NCBI RefSeq assembly: GCF_005877885.1
Contig: NZ_VCHY01000008.1
Location: 62,001 to 126,000, forward strand
Reading direction: 5' to 3'
DNA: 64,000 bases
Source of the DNA: Labilibacter sediminis
Lineage (GTDB): Bacteria > Bacteroidota > Bacteroidia > Bacteroidales > Marinilabiliaceae
In this document: in pieces, positions 16,310-26,537 of the stretch
How positions within the stretch are numbered: position 1 is the stretch's first letter
Layout of the letters: each line of letters begins with the position of its first letter
Notes under the pieces: model-generated
What the model saw: the letters and a program-made list of their open reading frames with translations, nothing else
Database searches by the model: none
What the model was told of the DNA's origin: nothing
Position numbers and translations under genes: made by a program

Positions 16310-17635
16310 TTACAATTTAGGCTCCCAACCTTTTTCATACTCTCGTTTGTAGTATTTATCATTTATAACCTTATCCAAAATTTTGCCAGTATTGGTATCT
16401 ATTCGTAAGGCTTCTCCTGTATCCTGGGCTATATTTCCCAAATGGCATAAATGTGTGGTTATAGCAGCATCATGTATAGGGGAATTAAGCTTTTCGTTTT
16501 TTATAATGGCATTGGCAAAATTAGTCATATGCGTAACGGTTAGTCTGTCAAAACCTGATTTATCAGCAGTATTATTGGATGTTCCGGTTTCTTTTTCCAA
16601 CACGGTTTTTACCTTTTCACCATTTGCTCCATATAATTCATATTTGCTTCTATCCAAAAAGATAGTTCCTTTTGTACCATGAATAGTGCAGCCCCTACCG
16701 CCGGCAAATCCAAATTTATTACAACTATGGCCTTCCCACGAAATAGTTTTACCTCCTTTAAAATCGAAGCTGGCCATTTGTGTATCAAAGAATTCCCAAT
16801 CGTCGTTAGTATAATGTAATCTACCTCCTGCCGATACCACTCGTTCAGGATAATCAACACCTAAAGCCCAACGACAGATATCTATCTCATGTGTTCCGTT
16901 GTTATGTATTTCACCTGTACCCCAGGTTCTAAACCAATGCCAATTATATGGATGTACATTATGACGATATTCCTCACGGGGAGCAGGTCCTTGCCATAAA
17001 TCCCAGTTTAAGGTAGATGGCACTGTCACAACCTTTCCTTTACCAATAGATCCACGTTTATTATTATACCAGGCTTTTCCTGCATAAACATTACCAATAA
17101 CACCTTCGCGAATATCGCTTACCGCTTGCGCTGATGATTTTGAAGATCGTTGCTGATTACCCATCTGACAAACTTTGTTATACTTCTTTTGAGCAGCAAC
17201 AACTAGTTCGTTTTCAAACAGGTTATGACTACATGGTTTTTCTACATAAACGTGCTTCCCAGCCTGCATTCCCATAATAGCCATTGGTGCGTGCCAATGT
17301 TCAGGTGTTACAACGGCAATAGCATCAATATCTTTATCTTCCAGTATCCTTCTAAAATCAGTTTCTACCTTAGGTACATAACCAATGTTCTTTTTACAAT
17401 ATCCCTTATAAAACTCAATTCGCTCTTCATCTACATCGCACATTACAGCTATCTGACAATTACCAGATAATTTAATCGCTTTAACGAGTGCCTTCGAACG
17501 TCCTCCTAAACCAATTAATCCTATATTGATTTTACTATTTGATCCCAAAATATTGGCATATCCGCTTGCACTTACCAAGCCGATTCCTGCAGCACTCACT
17601 GCTGCTTTTTTTAAAAAATTTCTTCTAGATACCAT
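16310..17635 (-). CDS. Tat-exported Gfo/Idh/MocA-family oxidoreductase (2)
   Basis: 441 residues. The Tat signal is VSRRNFLKKAAVSAAGIGL (2-20). The Rossmann motif is IGLIGLGGRSK near 37-47, the CDVDEER acidic strand end follows near 68-74, and the canonical VEKPCSHN carries the conserved lysine. The C-terminal half (NGTHEIDICRWALG) has the family's substrate-pocket histidine. It is divergent enough from the neighbouring family member to imply a different step, for example oxidation of a glycoside by one and reduction of the released keto-sugar by the other; this is inference. It is 79 bp from the DUF1080 gene upstream. Confidence 0.9.
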   Translation of the reverse strand: MVSRRNFLKKAAVSAAGIGLVSASGYANILGSNSKINIGLIGLGGRSKALVKAIKLSGNCQIAVMCDVDEERIEFYKGYCKKNIGYVPKVETDFRRILEDKDIDAIAVVTPEHWHAPMAIMGMQAGKHVYVEKPCSHNLFENELVVAAQKKYNKVCQMGNQQRSSKSSAQAVSDIREGVIGNVYAGKAWYNNKRGSIGKGKVVTVPSTLNWDLWQGPAPREEYRHNVHPYNWHWFRTWGTGEIHNNGTHEIDICRWALGVDYPERVVSAGGRLHYTNDDWEFFDTQMASFDFKGGKTISWEGHSCNKFGFAGGRGCTIHGTKGTIFLDRSKYELYGANGEKVKTVLEKETGTSNNTADKSGFDRLTVTHMTNFANAIIKNEKLNSPIHDAAITTHLCHLGNIAQDTGEALRIDTNTGKILDKVINDKYYKREYEKGWEPKL

Positions 17636-17714
17636 ATGCTTAGTTTGTTTATTTCTTTATTGCAAACGGAGATCCCTATTTAAAATCCCACGACACATTG
17701 AAACCAATTTACGC

Positions 17715-19070
17715 TTACAATTCTTTAATTTTGATGTTTTTAAAATGCACCTCATCACCATGATCCTGCAGTAAAATTAGTCCCTCTTCTGCCTCTCCAA
17801 AATTTGGCCAGTTTTTGTATTTACTATAAGCCACCAATGATTTCCACATTTGAGATGATCTGTCGTACTCCACAACTGTACAGCCATTTAAAACATGCTG
17901 AACTTTTGCCCCCTGAACTACAACACGTGCTCTGTTCCACTTACCTTTGATTACATATTTATCCCTGGACAGACCTCGCACATACAAACGTGAATCAGCA
18001 CGCATCAAATCATACAAAGAACCTATGGTGCGTTTGCCATCTACACCTTTTTTTGCATCCGGGTGAAACTTATCATCAAGTATTTGAAATTCGCATCCAA
18101 TTGCAGACCCTTTACCTTTATTTAACTCTGTATCTACAAAATACTTAATTCCACTGTTGCCTCCTTTTGAAAATTTAAAATCTACCTCCAGAATGAAGTT
18201 TTTATATGGTTTTGTGGTAACAATATCACCGCCATTGGTTGATTCCCCGCCATCAGAAGATTCTACCGTTAAAATACCATCTTTCATAACCCATCCTTTT
18301 GATGGAAAATCATTCTGTTTAGCACCACGCCATCCTTTTGTTGTTTTACCATCCCATAACAACTTCCAACCCTCAGCTTTTTCTTCAGGCGTAAGTTCAT
18401 TATGCAAATAGCTTACCAGCGGAGCAGTGGCTGCCTTGTACCTAGGTTTCTTATTCAGTTCTTTTATGGTCAGATTACGCCATTTAACAAGTTTTCCCTC
18501 TAAATTACTTTTATTAGCAATACTATGAACTTGTAATGCTATAAAACCTGTCTCCACTTTTTCCTCCATTAAATTGGCAACACTAATACCATTTACCCAT
18601 GTAGCCACATGGTTTTCGTAAGCCACCACTTTAACTTTATTCCATTCTCCTACTTTAAAGGCACTTTTTGCTTCCTTATTGTATTCCAAAGGATATCTCC
18701 AACCTTGTCGTCCCTGATCATATAAACCACCAGACCATGCTCTCTCGGTAGCATCGGCTTCTACCTGTAAACCAACAATTTTTTTATCATCAATAAACTT
18801 GCTCCTGATCTGCACCCCTGAATTAATACCTATATCTGTGAACATTTCATACTCTAATATGAAATTTGTGTATTGTTTTTTTGTAGCTAACCAGGTACTT
18901 GGGGACATTGAAACAAACTCACCGACTATACACTTATCCTTAACTTTAAATGGAGCTTTCCCATTAAGAATTTCCCATCCATTTAAATCTTTTTCGTTAA
19001 ACAGTTTTTCCTGGGCCTTGCCCCCGAAAACAAATGCCAATAGCATCAATAATAAAACTAACTTTTTCAT
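17715..19070 (-). CDS. Tandem DUF1080 (3-keto-disaccharide hydrolase-like) exported protein
   Basis: 451 residues. A signal peptide MKKLVLLLMLLAFVFGGKAQ is followed by two DUF1080 jelly-roll domains. The first covers about 21-205 (LFNEKDLNGWEILNG ... NSGVQIRSKF ... WNKVKVVAYENHVATWVNG). The second covers about 228-451 (WKLLWDGKTTKGWRG ... GNSGIKYFVD ... WNRARVVVQGAKVQHVLNG). Family members are associated with cleavage of 3-keto-glycosides. It is the first gene of a five-gene operon with two sugar oxidoreductases, so a path of C3 oxidation then cleavage is plausible. The two domains differ and may have separate roles. Confidence 0.85.
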   Translation of the reverse strand: MKKLVLLLMLLAFVFGGKAQEKLFNEKDLNGWEILNGKAPFKVKDKCIVGEFVSMSPSTWLATKKQYTNFILEYEMFTDIGINSGVQIRSKFIDDKKIVGLQVEADATERAWSGGLYDQGRQGWRYPLEYNKEAKSAFKVGEWNKVKVVAYENHVATWVNGISVANLMEEKVETGFIALQVHSIANKSNLEGKLVKWRNLTIKELNKKPRYKAATAPLVSYLHNELTPEEKAEGWKLLWDGKTTKGWRGAKQNDFPSKGWVMKDGILTVESSDGGESTNGGDIVTTKPYKNFILEVDFKFSKGGNSGIKYFVDTELNKGKGSAIGCEFQILDDKFHPDAKKGVDGKRTIGSLYDLMRADSRLYVRGLSRDKYVIKGKWNRARVVVQGAKVQHVLNGCTVVEYDRSSQMWKSLVAYSKYKNWPNFGEAEEGLILLQDHGDEVHFKNIKIKEL

Positions 19071-19113
19071 ATGTGTTTAAATAAATATATTCAATACGTG
19101 TTATTAAACTCCG

Positions 19114-19229
19114 TTGTTTTTGTATCAACCCACCAACTTCCACATCTCACACAAACCTCAGCAAATATAGGCTTGAGCAGATTCACACACCCCACAATTA
19201 TGTATCAAAATTGATTGTTTTTGTGTCAA
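19114..19229. promoter_or_regulatory. Candidate operator repeats in the HTCS/operon divergent region
   Basis: TTGTTTTTGTATCAA at 19114-19128 and TTGTTTTTGTGTCAA at 19215-19229 are direct repeats differing at one base. A half-matching TTATGTATCAA lies between them at 19198-19208. They sit in the 219-bp gap between the divergent operon and its likely regulator. An isolated TATATTTG -7-like box for the operon is also present on the minus strand near 19160-19168. Binding is inferred, not shown. Confidence 0.4.
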
Positions 19230-19289
19230 AAACGACCATTATTAAAAAAAACAAATAGCTTTACATTTTAAATCTTGCAATAAATAATA

Positions 19290-22200
19290 ATGCTGCTATA
19301 CAGACTCATATATATCGGAATTATAATACTTATTTCTGTTTCTCATATCCAATCTCAAAATATTAGATTTGAGCATCTGGATATTAACGATGGTCTCTCA
19401 CAAAACAATATTTATGCATTAGAAATTGATATCAACGGTAATATATGGGCGGGTACATTAAATGGTTTAAACCGTTATAACGGACACTCTTTTGAAGTTT
19501 ATAAAACCAACAATACCCAGGAAGGTGGAATAACAGGCAGTAGAATAAGAGCTTTGGCCGCTGTAAAAAACGGATCAATATGGGTGTTAACAGAAAAGGG
19601 TTTAAACAATTATGATCCTTCTACAAATCAGTTTATTTACTACAATGATTCTACATTTTTGCCATTTAATACGGGTGGAGTAAAGTCTATAAAATGTGAT
19701 AAAGATGGTTTACTTTGGTGTTTAAGCAACAAACAGATCTTTGGTTTTAATCCTAAAGATTCGAGTATTATATCTTCGCAGGAATTGCTAAATATAAATT
19801 ACATAGATCTACTTCCATCGGGTTTAATCGGTGCAGCCGGTAGTTTTGGACTGACTGAAATTCAGTACACCAACAACAATCTGGTTTTAAACACCATTCA
19901 CACCAAACCCTGCATCTCCTTTTCAGCAGATCAGGATCATTTGGCAATCATTCAATCTGATTCCTTTATCCTTAAATCTATAAATTCAAGCTCAAAAGGT
20001 ACTACTATTCAATTTGCAGACCTGCCTTATCGCCCTTCTTTAGTACAAAAAGAGACCTTATTGCTTAATGATAATAAGCTTTTTGTAAGAGGTGGTAATG
20101 GTTTAATAATGTATGATCTGAAAAACGATAAAATCAAATGCAACAAGTACAGTTACGAAGCTTCTATTCCTAATTCTTTTCACGGATTTAAGGTTACTCA
20201 GTTAATAAAGGATAAGGCTGGAAACATATGGATTGGAACTGCAAAACACGGGCTTAATATTATTAGTAAGCAAATAAATAAATTCAAACACATCAACTGG
20301 TCTCACACCAATAAACCAGACATAGACTTACAACCCGTTAGAGCCATTTATGAATCAAAAAACAATGGATTATGGCTTAGTTTTGACCGTACCGATATTG
20401 GTAATATTAAAAATAATAAACAGCGTTTATTCACTCATTATATCAATAAGAATGGAAAACCCCAAAGAATAAGAGCCGTTAGAAATATTTTTGAGGACAA
20501 TGATCACAACCTTTGGATTGGCACACTTGAAGGTGTTTGTATATATAACGAAAAACTCGACCAGTTTGAACACATCAGCAGGTATTTAAAAAACGCTTTA
20601 AACTCCCAATCCTATGTCATAAAACAATATGACAACACACATATTATCATTAGTTATCCGTGCGAACTCCATATCGTGAACTGGAAAAAAAAACAGCTTA
20701 AAAAAATATCTTTTAAGCCAGATGATAAGTACAAACCCTCCATTCGTGATTTTGTTATTGACGATCATTTAGTATGGGTTGCCTTAGGCATGAACGGATT
20801 AGTTAAAATAGATACGAAGACCGGGAAAACAGTATTTTTTTCGACCAATAGTATTCAACTCAACAATAACAAGATATACAGTATTTTAAAACAAGATGAA
20901 AATCTATGGATAGCCACCAATAACGGCCTTAGCATCTTCGATATACGGACAAAAAAAGTTGTAAAAACATATTATGAACAGGACGGATTATCCAACAATA
21001 TTGTTTACAGCCTCTTGCAGGATAACGATAGTAATATTTGGATGAGTACCAACCGGGGTATCAGCAAATTCAACTATACTAAAAATGAATTTACCAACTA
21101 TTTGAAAAGTGACTTTTTTATGGACGATGCTTTTCATCAAAAGGATGATGGAACCATTTTTTATGGTGGCTATAGCCGATTAATTTCCTTTAACCCTAAT
21201 CAAATGGATAAAGAAATTATAGTATTGTCACCAATGATTGAATCCTTTAGTATCCACAATGAAAAAGTTAATCCGCAAAAATTTATAAATGAAAGAATCA
21301 TTCTCCCTGAACCTATTAATAAAATCAAACATTTAGAACTAACATACAATGAAAACACCTTTTCGTTTTCATTTAATTCTATGCCTTTTGACTTCCCCAA
21401 CACCAGTAAATTTAAAAGTAAACTACTACACTGGAATGACAGTTGGACCCATCACAACAACAATAATAGAAAGATTACTTACACAAATGTAAAACCCGGT
21501 AAATACACCTTTTTACTGGCTGTTTCAAACGATGAACAAAATTGGACTAAACCAAAATCCATCGATATTATTATTCACCCTCCGTATTGGCAAACAGGAT
21601 GGTTTAAATTTTTGATCGCAGGCATATTGGTTATTCTTTTAGGTGGATTATATCAACTTCGAACCATAAATATTAAACGAAGAAACAAACTACTTAAACA
21701 AACGGTTGATCATCAAACCCTTGATTTAAGAATAAAAAATCAGAAGATTCAGGAAATTTCGGATAAGCTTCATGAAGCAGACCAGGCCAAACTCCAATTC
21801 TTTACAAATATTTCTCATGAATTCAGAACGCCACTAACGCTTATTTTAGGCTATATGGATGAATTAATCCATGTCAGCCCAAACAAGGCAACGAAAGCTA
21901 TTAAAAGCAATGCAAAACGTTTATTACGTCTGGTAAACCAACTAATTGATTATCGGAAATTAGACCAGGGAGAACTTAAACTACAAGTATCCAATTTTGA
22001 GTTAAACCAGTTGGTAGCTAACATTACAGAATCCTTTCAAACCCTGGCAAAGCAAAAGCATATTCATCTTACTTTTAATCCTTGTGCAGAAAGGCTTTCT
22101 GTATGGTTGGATATTGATAAAATGGAAAAGGTTTTATACAACCTTATTTCTAACGCCATTAAGTATACTGCTTCAAACAAATGTATTGACATATCAACAA

Positions 22201-23285
22201 AGGTAACACCTGACTCATTTTACATTCATATAAAAGATCAGGGAATTGGTTTAAAGCCGGAAGATATCAACAGAGTATTTGAACGCTTTTATCGTGCTAA
22301 AAACAACCCAAGCGATGGTCATGGTATTGGTTTGGCCTTTGTAAAGGGATTGGTTGAATTGCAGCATGGCAACATCCGAATTTCATCAACTTATGGAAAG
22401 GGATCCACTTTTAGCATTCAACTTAAAAAAGGTAAAGAACACTTCAAACCAGATGAATTAGCAAAACTACCGGTAGAAATAAAACCCATATCAACAACCA
22501 AAGAATCCATCGTAGGCAACTACACAAAAACAATTTCAGACAAACAAATATTACTGGTAGAAGATGATATTGAACTAAGGGAATATCTTAAAACTATATT
22601 ATCGGCAAACTATATGGTTACTGTGGCTTCTGATGGAATTGAGGCCTTAAAACTATTAGAAGGGCTACTCCCCGATTTAATTATTTCGGACATTAACATG
22701 CCCAATATGGATGGTATTAACTTTTGCAAAAAGGTAAAAGAAAAAACCATTACTTCGCATATACCTTTTATTCTTTTAACGGCTAAAACAGATTCGCAAA
22801 CCCAAATTGATAGTTTTCAACTGGGCATTACCGATTATATTGAAAAACCATTTAAAAAAGAACTGTTAACTGCGCGCATAGACGCCATTTTCAACCATCA
22901 GGACAAAAAAGAAAAAGCTGCTGCGGAAAGAAAGGTGATGATGAAAATTGATAAGTCTAAACTCAGTAAAAGCGATATTCAATTTTGGAAAAAGGTAAAT
23001 ACTCTTATCCAAAAAAACTTTCACAAACCTTATTTTACAGCAGAGGACTTAAGCCAGAAGATGAATTTGAGTCGTTCTACTTTCTATCGTAAATTTAAAA
23101 ATATCAGCCAGGAAAATGCAGCCGATTATATTCGAAAAATAAGGCTTCAAAAGGCAGCTGAACTTATTAAAACAAACCAATACACACTTCAGCAAATAAG
23201 TTTAGAAGTCGGCTTTCAGAGTAGCTCCCAGTTTAGAACTAAATTTAAGGAACAATATGGAGTTAATCCTTCTGAGTTTAGATAG
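19290..23285 (+). CDS. Hybrid two-component system sensor-regulator (HTCS)
   Basis: 1331 residues, full HTCS architecture. It has a signal peptide (1-22), two seven-bladed Reg_prop propellers (about 25-690; repeated motifs such as GNIWIGTAKHGLN and DSNIWMSTNRGISKF) and a Y_Y_Y domain (about 700-768). One membrane helix follows (about 772-791), then HisKA with FTNISHEFRTPLTLILG (H843) and HATPase with NAIKYT and DQGIGL (about 983). The receiver has VEDDIELREYLK and phospho-acceptor D1134, and the chain ends in an AraC-type DNA-binding domain (about 1230-1331). All key residues are present. It senses a periplasmic ligand and controls transcription from one polypeptide. The divergent 13911-19070 operon is the obvious target. 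Confidence 0.93.
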   Translation: MLLYRLIYIGIIILISVSHIQSQNIRFEHLDINDGLSQNNIYALEIDINGNIWAGTLNGLNRYNGHSFEVYKTNNTQEGGITGSRIRALAAVKNGSIWVLTEKGLNNYDPSTNQFIYYNDSTFLPFNTGGVKSIKCDKDGLLWCLSNKQIFGFNPKDSSIISSQELLNINYIDLLPSGLIGAAGSFGLTEIQYTNNNLVLNTIHTKPCISFSADQDHLAIIQSDSFILKSINSSSKGTTIQFADLPYRPSLVQKETLLLNDNKLFVRGGNGLIMYDLKNDKIKCNKYSYEASIPNSFHGFKVTQLIKDKAGNIWIGTAKHGLNIISKQINKFKHINWSHTNKPDIDLQPVRAIYESKNNGLWLSFDRTDIGNIKNNKQRLFTHYINKNGKPQRIRAVRNIFEDNDHNLWIGTLEGVCIYNEKLDQFEHISRYLKNALNSQSYVIKQYDNTHIIISYPCELHIVNWKKKQLKKISFKPDDKYKPSIRDFVIDDHLVWVALGMNGLVKIDTKTGKTVFFSTNSIQLNNNKIYSILKQDENLWIATNNGLSIFDIRTKKVVKTYYEQDGLSNNIVYSLLQDNDSNIWMSTNRGISKFNYTKNEFTNYLKSDFFMDDAFHQKDDGTIFYGGYSRLISFNPNQMDKEIIVLSPMIESFSIHNEKVNPQKFINERIILPEPINKIKHLELTYNENTFSFSFNSMPFDFPNTSKFKSKLLHWNDSWTHHNNNNRKITYTNVKPGKYTFLLAVSNDEQNWTKPKSIDIIIHPPYWQTGWFKFLIAGILVILLGGLYQLRTINIKRRNKLLKQTVDHQTLDLRIKNQKIQEISDKLHEADQAKLQFFTNISHEFRTPLTLILGYMDELIHVSPNKATKAIKSNAKRLLRLVNQLIDYRKLDQGELKLQVSNFELNQLVANITESFQTLAKQKHIHLTFNPCAERLSVWLDIDKMEKVLYNLISNAIKYTASNKCIDISTKVTPDSFYIHIKDQGIGLKPEDINRVFERFYRAKNNPSDGHGIGLAFVKGLVELQHGNIRISSTYGKGSTFSIQLKKGKEHFKPDELAKLPVEIKPISTTKESIVGNYTKTISDKQILLVEDDIELREYLKTILSANYMVTVASDGIEALKLLEGLLPDLIISDINMPNMDGINFCKKVKEKTITSHIPFILLTAKTDSQTQIDSFQLGITDYIEKPFKKELLTARIDAIFNHQDKKEKAAAERKVMMKIDKSKLSKSDIQFWKKVNTLIQKNFHKPYFTAEDLSQKMNLSRSTFYRKFKNISQENAADYIRKIRLQKAAELIKTNQYTLQQISLEVGFQSSSQFRTKFKEQYGVNPSEFR

Positions 23286-23318
23286 ATGATTAACTAACAA
23301 GAAATATGATCAATTATC

Positions 23319-24344
23319 TTACAACTCCCACCCAAAGCCGGTTTGAATAACGTAATCCGTTTCTGTAGCACCAACAGCGGGCTGGTTATCGTAGTTCAAC
23401 GAAAAACCGAGTTTGATGTAAAAGTCCTTAAAAAAATCATATTTAACATCAAGCTTTAAATCAGAACGCCAACGTCCTTTTTCTGTAATACCGGGGTAAG
23501 TAAGTAACTGCGTATTCATGGATAAATCGCCCGTATCAAACATATTAAGTTCCGCACCTACAAATCCCTCCCAACTGTTTCGATCTTCTGTTTCATTAGA
23601 GTAGTTCTCTAAGTTTCGGTTAAGTCCTAACTGCAGGCCAAAATAACTATGATTGTTCCGAAGCAGGTATTGTCCAAAACCTACTTGAGAGTTAAAACGA
23701 ATGTCTAGTTTTTGTTCGGTATTACTTAGGGTACTTACCGTTGCAATACCGTATGAACCTCGCGTAAATACATACCTATAATTTAAGGTATTCTCCAAAC
23801 GTTTAATCTCATCGCTCTCATCCTGTCGTGAATACAGGGAGTTCATAGAAATATCAGAAGACCATCGATCGGCCTTATAACCAACGCCTATTCGTGTGCT
23901 AATACTGGTTAAATTCTTAGCCTTAGCCTGGTCAAAACCAATATCCACACTGGCGCTCCAACGATCTTTAAATTTATCTTCAATGGGGTCTAAATCTACA
24001 ATATCATCTATGGAACTTTCTAACAACATTCCTGACCGAACCACAATATCCACAATTGAATCAGATGACGACATTAACCTTCCCCAATATATATTGTCAC
24101 TTTTCGATATGGATATTAAAAAACTAGTCTGGGTATGTATCCATTTTACCTTGTCCCATTCTATTTTAAAATCTACATCACTATAACCAGTTTTTAAGGT
24201 AAGTATACCTTTGTTCATCGATTTTATTTCACCCACTATCAAGTCTCCATTATCAAATCTAACGCTATCTTCCTGAGCGGAGAGATTCCCAACAAACACC
24301 ACATTAAATATTATACAAATAAATACCGGAATAAATTTCTTCAT
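23319..24344 (-). CDS. DUF481-family outer-membrane-like protein
   Basis: 341 residues. A signal peptide MKKFIPVFICIIFNVVFVGNLSAQ is followed by a small N-terminal beta domain (about 28-115, NGDLIVGEIKSMNKGILTLKT). The rest is about 200 residues of alternating amphipathic strands (DRWSASVDIGFDQAKAKN ... YVIQTGFGWEL) ending in an aromatic-containing terminal strand. This is a DUF481 small beta-barrel. It lies 33 bp from the convergent HTCS gene. The physiological role of the family is unknown. Confidence 0.82.
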   Translation of the reverse strand: MKKFIPVFICIIFNVVFVGNLSAQEDSVRFDNGDLIVGEIKSMNKGILTLKTGYSDVDFKIEWDKVKWIHTQTSFLISISKSDNIYWGRLMSSSDSIVDIVVRSGMLLESSIDDIVDLDPIEDKFKDRWSASVDIGFDQAKAKNLTSISTRIGVGYKADRWSSDISMNSLYSRQDESDEIKRLENTLNYRYVFTRGSYGIATVSTLSNTEQKLDIRFNSQVGFGQYLLRNNHSYFGLQLGLNRNLENYSNETEDRNSWEGFVGAELNMFDTGDLSMNTQLLTYPGITEKGRWRSDLKLDVKYDFFKDFYIKLGFSLNYDNQPAVGATETDYVIQTGFGWEL

Positions 24345-24395
24345 GTAACCTCAACTATTTTTTAAAGATGTTCCGCTTACTTGCAAACACCTTAC

Positions 24396-24403
24396 CAAAA
24401 TTA
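24396..24403 (-). promoter_or_regulatory. Candidate -7 box for the DUF481 gene
   Basis: The minus strand reads TAATTTTG, matching TAnnTTTG, about 52 bases before the ATG. No -33 TTTG is visible at 19-21 bases upstream. Confidence 0.3.
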
Positions 24404-24565
24404 TCCTAAAAATAATTTTTAACTATTATAATTAAACCTGATAAAATTCCTCTGTGTTAAGCATTTAAAAAGAAGAACTAATATACCAACTTTATAAGGT
24501 ATAGTAAAATGAGTATTTACATTGAAAATAAGAAACTTCTGAGTATTATTCCTTCGCACACAACC

Positions 24566-25285
24566 CTAATCCTTAACTTCTGCCATTAGCAAATACGAAC
24601 TCTCTTTCATCCCGGAAACCAATTCGCCTTTGGTATTCCAAAAACCACTTCTTCCTCCTGCTTCCATTCCCCACGACGATCCACAAAAATTAGCCATGAG
24701 AATATTCATACAATATTGATTGGCATATGCAGATAATTTACTCCATGCATTATCCATCCCTAAAGGCGTATAAAAGATACTTGCAATATACAATGAAGCT
24801 CCTGATTTAGACGCATCCATAGGATGGTTGGGATTCTCAATATCAGCACAAATGGATAATAAAATTCGATGCCCCTTTATTTTAATTACGGGATTATAAT
24901 CAAAACTAGATTCAAAAAACTCCTCTTCCCCTTCATGCAAATACTGTTTGGTATATATGTTTACCGAACCATCCGGTTGAAGAATAAACGATCCTATAAA
25001 TAAAGACTGGTCAATTAATATGGGTGCACCTGCAACAACTGTAATTTGCAATTTCTTTGACAAAGCGATTAACTTATCCAGTCTACTATCTTTTAATGTA
25101 AAAGCCAGTTCCTGAGCACCTTCCCGAATATATCCGGTTAACGACATCTCAGGAAATACAACTAAATCTGCTCCTTTGTCGGATGCTTCCTGAATAAGTT
25201 GGCAATGATGCTCTATATTCAGTTTTACATCTCTGTCAAATGGATTTGTTTGGGCTGCTGCAACTATCATTTTAAATTTATCCAT
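24566..25285 (-). CDS. Carbon-nitrogen hydrolase (nitrilase superfamily)
   Basis: 239 residues. The catalytic triad is visible: E46 in VVFPEMSLTGY, K113 in YTKQYLHEGEEE and C146 in LLSICADIENP. Such enzymes hydrolyse amides or nitriles with release of ammonia; the substrate cannot be deduced. It is cytoplasmic (no signal). The start overlaps the end of the DUF418 gene by 19 bp, so the two are translationally linked in one transcript. Confidence 0.88.
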   Translation of the reverse strand: MDKFKMIVAAAQTNPFDRDVKLNIEHHCQLIQEASDKGADLVVFPEMSLTGYIREGAQELAFTLKDSRLDKLIALSKKLQITVVAGAPILIDQSLFIGSFILQPDGSVNIYTKQYLHEGEEEFFESSFDYNPVIKIKGHRILLSICADIENPNHPMDASKSGASLYIASIFYTPLGMDNAWSKLSAYANQYCMNILMANFCGSSWGMEAGGRSGFWNTKGELVSGMKESSYLLMAEVKD

Positions 25286-26442
25286 GTTAATTTATGCCAA
25301 ATGGCCTCCAATGGGCCATGTTTAAAATGGCGTGCCCACCAGGTACAAAATACACCTAACAACATGGCTAGTACAATGCCTATTACAAAACTATAAGTAG
25401 CACCTGTGTATTGATACAATCCTAATCCATAGCCATAGTAAATGCTTGCACCCAGCACCGATTGAAAAATATAATTCGATAAACTCATTTTACCAATCGG
25501 AGAAAAAACATTGAGCACTTTTTTTCCAACAGCTGAATAAAAAAGCAAGGTAAAACCGGATACCAGCACAAACATAAAAGCAATATTGGTCCATGCACTT
25601 TCCACTATCATAAATGGTCTGCGAATGGCTATTGAATTAATTTGTGAACCTACATATTTTTGTATGAGAAACAATACCACAAAAACCACTGCTGATATTA
25701 TTAAAGTCCTGAACCAAAATCTTTTGTTCTTTAAGTTTTCTACAAAGACCTGTTTTCGCCCCAATAACATACCGGTAATAAACAAGGCGAGCATATGAAA
25801 AAACCTTCCGTTTTCCCAATTCCACATTACAACAGCCTTTTTTCCATTGCTCAAATTCCCCAATAAAGTAGCCCCAAAAGAATCTCCTTTTATATATTCA
25901 TTCATCTTACCAAAGTAAGTCCACGATTGAGGATTGGCCAGTTCGACATTAGGGGATTGTACGCCTTTAAACAGATGAAACATTTCCATGGGAAGCATAA
26001 ACAATACTATTGCAATCACCAACACCACCTTATTGCTTAATTTAGCAAATGGAATAAGCAGTAAACCAACTGCAGCATATAAGGTTAAAATATCACCTTG
26101 GTAAAAAGCTGAGTTTATGATTCCAAATAAGAATAGCAGCAACAAACGCCAGGCAAACCTTCCTCTAAAGTCCTTACCTCTTTTTTCCTGATTATTGGAT
26201 TGAATATAAAAGGTTAAGCCAAACAGCAAAGCAAAAATGGCATAGGCCTTACCTGCAAACAAAAAAAACAGAGTATCCCATATGCCTTTATCAAGACTAA
26301 CCATCCATGATGGCAACCCTTTAGGCGCGAAATACACATCAAAATGCTCAATGTTATGCAACAACATAATGGCAACAATAGCAAAACCACGCAAAGCATC
26401 AACTACGTGAAGTCTGCTTTTATCAATATTTTCTTTTATCAT
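25267..26442 (-). CDS. DUF418 multi-pass membrane protein
   Basis: 391 residues with about 9-10 hydrophobic helices. The N-terminal VDALRGFAIVAIMLLHNIEHF is the DUF418/acyltransferase-3-like opening motif. The C-terminal half has GKMSLSNYIFQSVLGA and GVFCTWWARHFKHGPLEAIW, the classic DUF418 ending. The family is predicted to be inner-membrane transport or acyl-transfer proteins of unknown substrate. It is upstream of, and overlapping, the nitrilase gene. Confidence 0.88.
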   Translation of the reverse strand: MIKENIDKSRLHVVDALRGFAIVAIMLLHNIEHFDVYFAPKGLPSWMVSLDKGIWDTLFFLFAGKAYAIFALLFGLTFYIQSNNQEKRGKDFRGRFAWRLLLLFLFGIINSAFYQGDILTLYAAVGLLLIPFAKLSNKVVLVIAIVLFMLPMEMFHLFKGVQSPNVELANPQSWTYFGKMNEYIKGDSFGATLLGNLSNGKKAVVMWNWENGRFFHMLALFITGMLLGRKQVFVENLKNKRFWFRTLIISAVVFVVLFLIQKYVGSQINSIAIRRPFMIVESAWTNIAFMFVLVSGFTLLFYSAVGKKVLNVFSPIGKMSLSNYIFQSVLGASIYYGYGLGLYQYTGATYSFVIGIVLAMLLGVFCTWWARHFKHGPLEAIWHKLTWINLK

Positions 26443-26483
26443 TTTATCTGGAAATAAATTAATTATTCTAGCCTGATCCTATA

Positions 26484-26491
26484 CAAACTTA
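26484..26491 (-). promoter_or_regulatory. Candidate -7 box for the DUF418-nitrilase operon
   Basis: The minus strand reads TAAGTTTG, a match to TAnnTTTG, about 42 bases before the DUF418 ATG. There is no matching -33 box. Confidence 0.3.
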
Positions 26492-26537
26492 ATACCCACC
26501 CACACATCATTTCTCTGATTTAATCTCAACGCAAAAA

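Noticed and set aside
24345-24565. Intergenic gap searched for an RNA gene or attenuator.
   Set aside because: Only an isolated -7-like box was seen; no stable hairpin or RNA motif.
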